NCBI GenBank assembly: GCA_030144725.1
Contig: JASKMD010000024.1
Span: forward strand, 5,167,345-5,231,344
Origin: Haematococcus lacustris
Lineage: Eukaryota > Chlorophyta > Chlorophyceae > Chlamydomonadales > Haematococcaceae
Direction: 5' to 3'
DNA: 64,000 nucleotides
In this document: positions 57,357-64,000 of the stretch, piece by piece
Layout: each line of letters begins with the position of its first letter
How positions within the stretch are numbered: position 1 is the first letter of the stretch
Notes under the pieces: model-generated
Databases searched by the model: none
What the model saw: only the letters and a program-made list of their open reading frames with translations
What the model was told of the DNA's origin: nothing
Made by a program: the position numbers and the translations under genes

Positions 57357-59741
57357 GAAGGGCGTGCGCAAGGAGGACCCCAAGACCAAGGCGCCCATCA
57401 TGTACGACATCGAGGACAAGATCAACTTTGCGGTGTTCCCAGGCCTGCAGGTGAGGGGAGGGCTGGGGTGGAGGCAGTGCAGCCACAGGGACGTCGAGGG
57501 AGCAAGTAGGTGATCAGGAGGCGGGGGAAGGCAGAGAGGGGTCCCACAGCCGAGCCGCTAGTGTCTGCAGCTGCTGGTGGATGGGGTGTGGAAGGCTGCC
57601 AGGTGGGCAAGCAGGTGAGCAGGGGGCGGGCAGCTGTGCAGGCATGACCCCTCAGTGGCATTGCCTACAGTGGCAGCTGCAGGCCCCCTCCACCTGCACC
57701 CAGGCTGCTGGTGTGCCTGCCACCCTCGCTCCAGGGGGGTCCTCACAACCACACCATCAGCGGGCTGGCCTGCGCCCTGCACCAGGCTCAGGGAGCTGAG
57801 TACAAGGCCTACCAGGAGCAGGTGCTGGCCAACAGCCAGGTGAGGCGCTGAGGGGGGTCCACCCAGTCACCTGCTGCCCTCGGGGCCCAATGCTGGCGGC
57901 AGGCAGCCTGGCCTGGGTGGGGCCACTGGGTGTGAGGGCAGGGCTGCAGGCTCCCTGCATGGCCCTGCACCGTGCTGTCTCGCCCCTGGCCGTCATGCTC
58001 AGCAGCCCTCGTCCATGCTAAGCATGCCTGTTTGTGCCAGACCTGTGGACGCCTTGCGTTGTTGGTTCAGCCATGCGAACAGTTAGACCAGTCATTTAAG
58101 TCAGACCAGTCATATCAGGCTGGTGGCTTGGCTCTGTAATCCAACGCACGCTGGGCCGCTTCTGCCCTGACCTGCCCTGACGAGGTGTGGCTGGGCCTGG
58201 TCTGCCCTGTTGCCCAGGCGCTGGCGAGTGCGCTGTCCAGCCACGGCTTCAAGCTGGTGTCAGGCGGCACTGACAACCACATCGTGCTGGCAGACCTTAG
58301 ACCCAAGGTGCACCACCCTCACCCCTCAAACTCTCATTCTCTCACTCCCTCATCTCTCGATACCCTCACCTCTACACCCTCAACCTCATCCCCTCACACC
58401 TCACACCCTCCATGGAGAGTGCAAAACACAGCCAGGAGCAGGCAGGCGATGAGGGCAGGAGCAGTGGGGTGGAGGAGGGACCCAGACCCTACCCTGACAT
58501 GCTGACAACGCTGAGTCTGTGGAGGCCATGAGCAGAAGGAGCCGCAGGGCAGGCGGAAGGGGCAGGGGCTAGCTTGCACGCTGCTGCCATTCACCCCTTC
58601 CCTCCACCCTTCCATGGCCTTACTGCCCCCCTTAGGGCCAGGGTCGCCAAGCTGTGGTGGGCCTGACCTTTGCCTTGCTGCCATTCACCTCTTCCCCTCC
58701 CTGGCCCTGCCGCTGCCCCCTGCTACTGCCCGGCTGCGCAGGGTGTAGACGGGTCGCGTGTGGAGCGTGTGCTGGAGCTTGCTCACATTGCTGCCAACAA
58801 GAACACTGTGCCCGGTGACACCAGCGCCCTGGTGCCGGGTGGGCTGCGCATGGGCTCCCCCGCTCTCACCTCCCGCGGTTTCGTGGAGAAGGACTTCGAG
58901 GTGGGGGGCGGGTGGGATGGTTGGCATGTGTGAGAAGATGTGTAATGTGTGGATGGGCGGCAGGGTGCAAAAGGGTCTGGGTGCGGGGCAGGGTATGCAT
59001 GGGGTGGGAGGTGGGTTGGGGTGGGCAGGGGAGAGGAGAGGGCGTGTGTCATTGCTGGTCGTGGTGCCAGGGTGTGTAGTGGTCAGCCATCTCTCAGTCA
59101 CCAGGCAGCCCCACATCCTCCCCCCTGCATCTATTGCTGCAGCCATCGCAGCCGTTCCTCGCAGTCACTGCTTGGTGGGTAAGGTGGTGGCTGTGTGTGG
59201 CTGCTCTGCCTCTTGCCCGGTGGCAGGTGGTGGCTGGGCTGGTCAGCCGGGCGGTGGACATTGCGGTAGAGCTGCGCAAGGCCAGCGGGCCCAAGCTGAA
59301 GGACTTCCGCGAGATGCTGGCTAAGGAGGTGTGCGGGACAGGGGTGGAGGGGAGGGAGGAGGCGGGGAGGAAGGAGAGTTGTCAGGGATGCCACCTTGTG
59401 GTCAGGGGAGTATGCGGGGGGCAGCAGTGGGAGGGGTGGGTGAAGAGGGAGGATCGAGGTCGAGGGGGTGGAAAGGATGGAAGGCAAGGCAAGAGATGAT
59501 GGTCCTGGGTGAGAGGGTATTGTGGGATGGGGAAAAGGGTGTGTAGGAGAGAAAGGGAACCACCTGGCGTGGCCAGGCACTTGCAACAGGCTAGTGCCAC
59601 ATACCCTTGGTCTTGCCCTCTGTGGAATGATAACGGCAGGTGCCTGCCGAGGTGCTGGCCCTGAAGCACGACGTGGAGAGCTTTGCTATGCGCTTCCCGA
59701 CGATCGGCTTCGAGAAGGCGTCGATGCGTTACAAGGATTGA
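57357..59741 (+). CDS. Serine hydroxymethyltransferase, 3' exons (5' part missing)
   Basis: PLP-dependent interconversion of serine and glycine with tetrahydrofolate, feeding one-carbon metabolism. Six exons: 57,357-57,450 ([15 protein letters not shown]), 57,735-57,839 ([12 protein letters not shown]), 58,218-58,307 ([19 protein letters not shown]), 58,742-58,900 ([40 protein letters not shown]), 59,227-59,328 and 59,640-59,741 ([19 protein letters not shown], stop). All introns are GT-AG. About 216 residues are visible of the usual ~480-530. The exons with the PLP-binding lysine are not visible and are presumably in or before the gap. The compartment (cytosol, mitochondrion or plastid) cannot be judged without the N-terminus. 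Confidence 0.95.
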
Positions 59742-60600
59742 TCGGCGGCTATGCCATTAGCTGTCCACCCTTGCGAGCTTGCGTGGAGATGTGTGTGGGT
59801 TAAAGTTGTAGACCGTCCGCCAGTTTTGGGTGTGGCAAGCTGTTGCAGCAGCGAGGATGAGATGGTGAAGGCGAGGGGTCGACATCGATGAACAACATGG
59901 TATTAAACGTGATGCGTCGTGCATATGCAACGGTTTCGTTGGTTTTAAATAGCATGCAAGTGGGCAGCGCCTGGATAAGAGTGACGCTAAATGGTCCTGT
60001 GTGATGTGAAGATGGTGCAGGGCCGCCCACAACTTGCCCAGCAGGGCATGACCAGGGACATTACTTCAACTGTCCAACTCAACCACCGCTATGCCATACT
60101 TCCGTGGTGGAATCAGTTAACCAGACGTTCATGATAAACTCATTAACTCGGCTCCTGCACATCAGGGTCCTGCGCACACCGTCAGCTGATAGCCGCAGGG
60201 AGGCGGCCACGATTTTCCTAGCCACGCATGGATATCCATAAGATCCTCTACGGATCACCTACATGTTGATTTGTGCCCTCGGCAGGTACCTGACCTGAAG
60301 GCTGTTAAGCAGCACCCCCTGCACCGGCTTTCCTGTACTCCTAGGTATGCCCTATCCTGGACGTGCAATCACTTCAGTTCTGCAATGTGTGTCAAAAAGT
60401 ATATGATAACGACAGGCATTGTGCAGGAAACATTGCAGGGGAGGTGCATGAAGGAAGCACATGGAGGCACAGTCAAACAAAACTCATTCATCATCATCAG
60501 CGTCCTCTGCTTCCAGGGCTTCCTGACCGCAACTGAGCAGCACAGCCCAGGCAGCATCCCCAATGTGCTAGGCAGCCGCTGCTGCTGCCACGCCATAGCC
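59742..60600. other. Convergent intergenic region (SHMT and HGPRT 3' ends)
   Basis: No gene recognised. Both flanking genes end here, so it holds their 3' UTRs. Confidence 0.6.
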
Positions 60601-62232
60601 TTACAGCTTGTGGGCGTAGCACTCAGGCTTCAAGACGCCGATGTAGGGCAGGGTTCGGTATTCCTGTGGTGGTCAACAGCAAGGGGGCAGGCGGAGGTAG
60701 AAGGAAGGTGAGGGCGGGGTAAGCAACAGGGTAGCGCCCAGTGAGGGAAGCACAGTAAGCTGCGTGACACGCTCCCACCAACCCAGCCAGCTAGCAAGCC
60801 TCACCCTACACCCTCAATGCCTGCAGCACAGCACTTAAGGCGAAGACACACACCGCGCAGGAACAGCTGCTCGCATCGCTGGCCAGTGGTAGCATAACAA
60901 GGTGGTGCTGGTGGTTTAGCATTGAGTGAAAGAGACATGGCGTAGCATAACATGGGGGGGAGTTCAGAATATAGGTTGCAATTAAGCCCTGCTGTGCTGC
61001 CCTGCAGTATCCTCCCAAACACCCTGAAGACAAGGGGGGCAGGGACCAGTGCAGGCAGGCATCCCTACCTCGTCGAAGTCCAGGCCGTAGCCCACAACGA
61101 ACTCATTGGGGCACTGGAAGCCAACATAGTCCGCCTCTAGCTCCACCTTGCGACGTTCACGCTTGTCTAGCAGGGCGACAATGGCCACACTGGCAGCCTC
61201 GCAATTCTGCAGCACCAGTCATACAGCTGAGTGTGAGGCTTGGGAGCATTACATGGGAGCAGGGAGCTGGATGCTGGAGGGCAGGCTTGCCCAGCGGCTG
61301 ATGCCACAAGGTGGCTTAGCTGGGGCATCACACCTCTGTAAGATGAGCTTTCAAGCGCGTCAATGTCATGCCAGTGTCCACAATGTCCTCCACCAGCACC
61401 ACATGGCGCCCCTTGATAAGTTTAGAGTCCATGTCCATTTTGATCGCGACCTACACCAGGGAGACGGCTGGCTGCACGCTTGAGCTGACCCTGCCATGTA
61501 CTCAAGGATGAGTGCTTGATGTGGTGCACCCAAGGCCTTACCCTGCCGAAAGCAAGCATGAGGCTGGTACTAGTCACAGTGGGGCTGCAAACCTTGGCTG
61601 CTGCACAACATCACACCTTGCCTGACGACTCTGTGCCGCTGCCATAACTGGAGGCCCTCACAAAGTTGACAGTGGTGCCTCTGGGACAGGGGTCCATGGA
61701 TCGTACAAGGTCTGCAAAGAGCACACCACGGTCATGTAGGGAGATTTAGCAAGCATGAACAGGGCACGCTTGAATTGCAAACTGACAGCAACCTGTTGCG
61801 TGCGGCTGCATACAGGTGCATCACTGACTCTGCTTCTGCATGGCTATGACATAGAATGCAGCACTCACCTCCGCAGACTTGGAAGGCTCCAGTCAACACC
61901 TGCAAGACAAAGTGCAGCGAATGCAAAGGTGAGATGTTGCTGCATGCTCACGTGCCAACTGAAATGCAAGCCTTGCTTACCCCAAGCACAAGGGGTGCTC
62001 TGTCTGCGTAGTCGTGTGCAAGCTGCCGCCCTAGTTGCTGGACCCTCGCGTGGATTTGCTGTTCTGGAAATAGAACATAGGCTATGTCGTCGCTTAAGTG
62101 GCGGACCGCCGTGGCAGCCCGAGTTGGCAGCTGAGTGCTGAGAGCTGCAGGAGTAGCAATGCAGGATGCCATTTGGAGACGGCGAGGGCTGTGCAGCCTG
62201 TGGCAAAGCGCGTTGGCCCCAGCAGGCAGCAT
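60601..62232 (-). CDS. Hypoxanthine-guanine phosphoribosyltransferase
   Basis: Purine salvage: transfers phosphoribosyl from PRPP to hypoxanthine or guanine. Six exons with GT-AG introns and agreeing phases: 62,232-61,981 ([19 protein letters not shown]), 61,899-61,869 ([10 protein letters not shown]), 61,711-61,617 ([19 protein letters not shown]), 61,450-61,334 ([19 protein letters not shown]), 61,206-61,069 ([15 protein letters not shown]) and 60,663-60,601 ([20 protein letters not shown], stop). [14 protein letters not shown] is the PRPP-binding loop of type I phosphoribosyltransferases; SYGSGT is the flexible loop. About 231 residues from the ATG at 62,232; a second ATG at 62,172 would give 211. 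The ~40 residues before SDDIAYVL could be a targeting peptide. It appears intact. Confidence 0.95.
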
Positions 62233-62480
62233 TCCAGCGCCGTCTACGAACTAAACTGCGCTACTGCCATTTTGGTGTAGCATGAGGGCTGTGGGGTTCA
62301 GGAGTTGCAAGTTTTTCAGTCGACGGTCACACTACCAACCAAAACCCAAGCACCCAAGCACCCAAGCACCCTTTAGAAACCTATTGTCCCCCCCCATCTC
62401 ATTACTTATTATACTCAATTCACGGCTGCATGTACATGTAATGGTCACAGTTTAGCTGCAATAGCTCCTACCCACTGTGA

Positions 62481-62849
62481 CTAATCCAGGTGGCTGCTCC
62501 CCGTGCGCAGCATGGCAATGCAGTCCCGAATCAGGGGATTGATGTACTCAACAAGCAACGGCATCAGGTTATACGTGTCAGCCGCGCTGAACATCCGCCA
62601 TGCCGGCGACGCAGCCGGGCCGGGGCCGCGCCCATGGGAGCTGGGCAGCTGGCCAAGCAGCGCCGCCGTTGTTCGACTTAGAGATCCTGCACAGGGACGG
62701 GCCTTGATTCCCAAAAGATGGCGCCTGTGGTCCCAGCTTGTGGAGGGACAGAGAACATGTCAGCGACCAACCTGCCAGCGTCCTGCTGCTCCCAAGCGAT
62801 GAAGGCTTGAAAGCTGCTCCCAATGAAGTTCGACAGTGAGTAGGACAAG
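62481..62849 (-). other. Possible minus-strand coding remnants between HGPRT and TatD genes
   Basis: Two protein-like segments: NFIGSSFQAFIAWEQQDAG (62,825-62,769) with a GT donor after it, and MFSAADTYNLMPLLVEYINP to SSHLD with a stop at 62,481. A GCAG acceptor lies between them at 62,690, but the phases do not agree, so no single gene model is offered. The 62,233-62,480 stretch holds only a CAAGCACC tandem (62,347-62,371). Confidence 0.3.
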
Positions 62850-62930
62850 TGAGAAGGTTGACTAGGTTTTGCGCCTGGGCACCTGGCGGAAAGCCCATCG
62901 CATTCACCGTTCTTACATGTCAAACCCGCT

Positions 62931-64000
62931 ATGCCAGCATCGTACAGGAAACATCTAAATGCGCTGCGGACTGCCTGCAGCATGCCCCAGGCTCTTATCA
63001 GTCCTGGCCCCGCCTGCCCGCCCTCGCAAAGCAGCCGCAGCGAGCTGCCTCTGCGCCTGCCTGACGCCCACTGCCATCCCCAGCAAGGCCCTGACAGCCA
63101 GGAGCGGCTGCAGAGGGTGCAAGCGCCAGCTGTGGCGGTGATGGGTGTGTCAGAGGGAGACTGGGAGCGGGTGCTGGAGCTGCAGCGGGCACTGCCACGC
63201 AAGGTGCGATTACGCAAGATGGGTAGGGAGGCCTTGTAGGCAGGAGGCCTGGCCGCTGGGACAGGAGGTGAGCAGAGCGGCAGCCTGGGTTTGGCGCAAG
63301 ACCTCGCATAAGCAGGGTGGCTGTTGGTCGCACTGCAGCTGGAGCCCAGGGCCAACCCAGCCCCACCCCTTCCCACCACCCTGCCCCCCTCCCACCAGAC
63401 AGCCTTAGCTCCTCCCCAGCCAGTCACAAAATGACTTGTCACCAGCCGAGCAGATCCGGACTGGCCCACTGCAGCCCCTTGCTGTACTATGTGTTTGCGC
63501 GACCTTGGCAATGCTACAGCAACACAGTATGGCAAACATTCCCTGCTCAGTCAGTCAGTTGCGCGTCCCCAGCCAGCGCCGCCCAACTGTTCAAGTGCTA
63601 GTGTTCAAGTCCGCTTCCCCACCCCTACCCCTGGCACTGCACACCCCTGGCCCTGCCCTGGCGCCAGCCATGTGTCGCCCCTGACCCACCCAGGTCATCC
63701 CCTGTCTAGGCATACACCCCTGGTACGCCCACCTGCACGCGCCGCTGCCCCTACCCCACCCGACTGTGCCGGCCCTGTTCCCACCTGCCTCCACACCCCC
63801 CACTGGCATGGAGCCTCACAGCGGCAAGGACCCTGACACCTCCCCCAGCACTCACCGCCCTCCCCCTTCAGCCTACCCACCCACACCCACCTCAACAGCC
63901 TCGCCCTCCTCCCCCCCGCTCCCCCTCCCCCCTCCCGCATCCCCCTCCCCCTCCCCCTTCAGCTATTCACAGAATGGCACAGGCCTCACATTGCAGCAGC
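62931..64000 (+). CDS. TatD-family metal-dependent hydrolase/deoxyribonuclease, 5' part
   Basis: Exon 1 62,931-63,203 starts MPASYRKHLNALRTACSMPQ and carries LRLPDAHCHPQQ, whose DAHCH is the first metal-binding motif of the TatD amidohydrolase fold, then AVMGVSEGDWERVLELQ. Exon 2 opens at 63,694 with VIPCLGIHPWYAHLHAPLPL, the conserved G-x-HPWY segment, and stays open to the window end through a long Pro/Ser/Thr-rich insertion. Splice sites are AAG|GTGCG and CCCAG|GTC, both phase 0. TatD proteins are metal-dependent nucleases or related hydrolases. The catalytic His, Glu and Asp of the C-terminal half lie beyond the window. Confidence 0.88.

Noticed and set aside
1..64000. tRNA, rRNA or riboswitch genes
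   Set aside because: No cloverleaf with a GGTTCGANTCC-like T-loop or rRNA-like segment was noticed by eye; a covariance-model scan was not possible.

Overview
The window is nuclear DNA of a green alga, most likely a chlamydomonadalean (volvocalean) chlorophyte. It is GC-rich, its genes carry many short introns, CAG/GGGCT/GGGGA simple repeats are abundant, the L1 elements use a TGTAA polyadenylation signal, and the main mobile element is a Dualen (RandI)-type non-LTR retrotransposon, a group described from Chlamydomonas. The genus cannot be fixed from sequence alone. A 500-N assembly gap lies at 56,316-56,815.

Layout. 1-7,432 (+): 3' part of a kinesin-14 gene with a C-terminal motor, 13 exons visible. 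7,433-40,780: a 33-kb nest of mobile DNA. It holds (i) an internally deleted L1-type LINE (9,439-14,097); (ii) a second L1-type LINE (14,743-35,414) whose ORF2 is split by (iii) an apparently intact 10.7-kb Dualen-type element (19,623-30,363) flanked by a perfect 13-bp target-site duplication; (iv) a pair of nested DNA transposons with ~150-bp terminal inverted repeats (T1 36,538-40,780; T2 37,452-39,843); (v) three copies of a 480-bp hAT-like MITE; and (vi) a 5'-truncated Dualen-type tail inside T2. A 2,032-bp block (kinesin 3' end plus the T1 start) occurs twice, at 7,407-9,438 and 35,415-37,446, and part of it a third time at 14,098-14,742. This implies either a local duplication around the L1 elements or joined haplotypes.

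40,781-56,315: a gene for an RRM-containing Gln/Ser-rich protein (-), a degenerate copy of its last exon, a coiled-coil gene interrupted by a (GGGCT)n intron (+), a SET/MYND (SMYD-like) methyltransferase gene (-), and long simple-repeat tracts. 56,816-64,000: the 3' two-fifths or so of a serine hydroxymethyltransferase gene (+), a complete hypoxanthine-guanine phosphoribosyltransferase gene (-), and the 5' part of a TatD-family hydrolase gene (+).

The most unusual object is the Dualen-type element. Its single 3,504-codon frame encodes, in order: a signal-peptide-like leader, a hydrophobic segment, a 2A ribosome-skipping motif, two tandem Josephin-like cysteine protease domains, an (Ala-Pro)n linker, an APE endonuclease, reverse transcriptase, a PHD finger, RNase H, a zinc knuckle and a restriction-like endonuclease. 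The dual endonucleases, RNase H and a cysteine protease are known for Dualen. The 2A/leader arrangement and the tandem Josephin reading come from this sequence.
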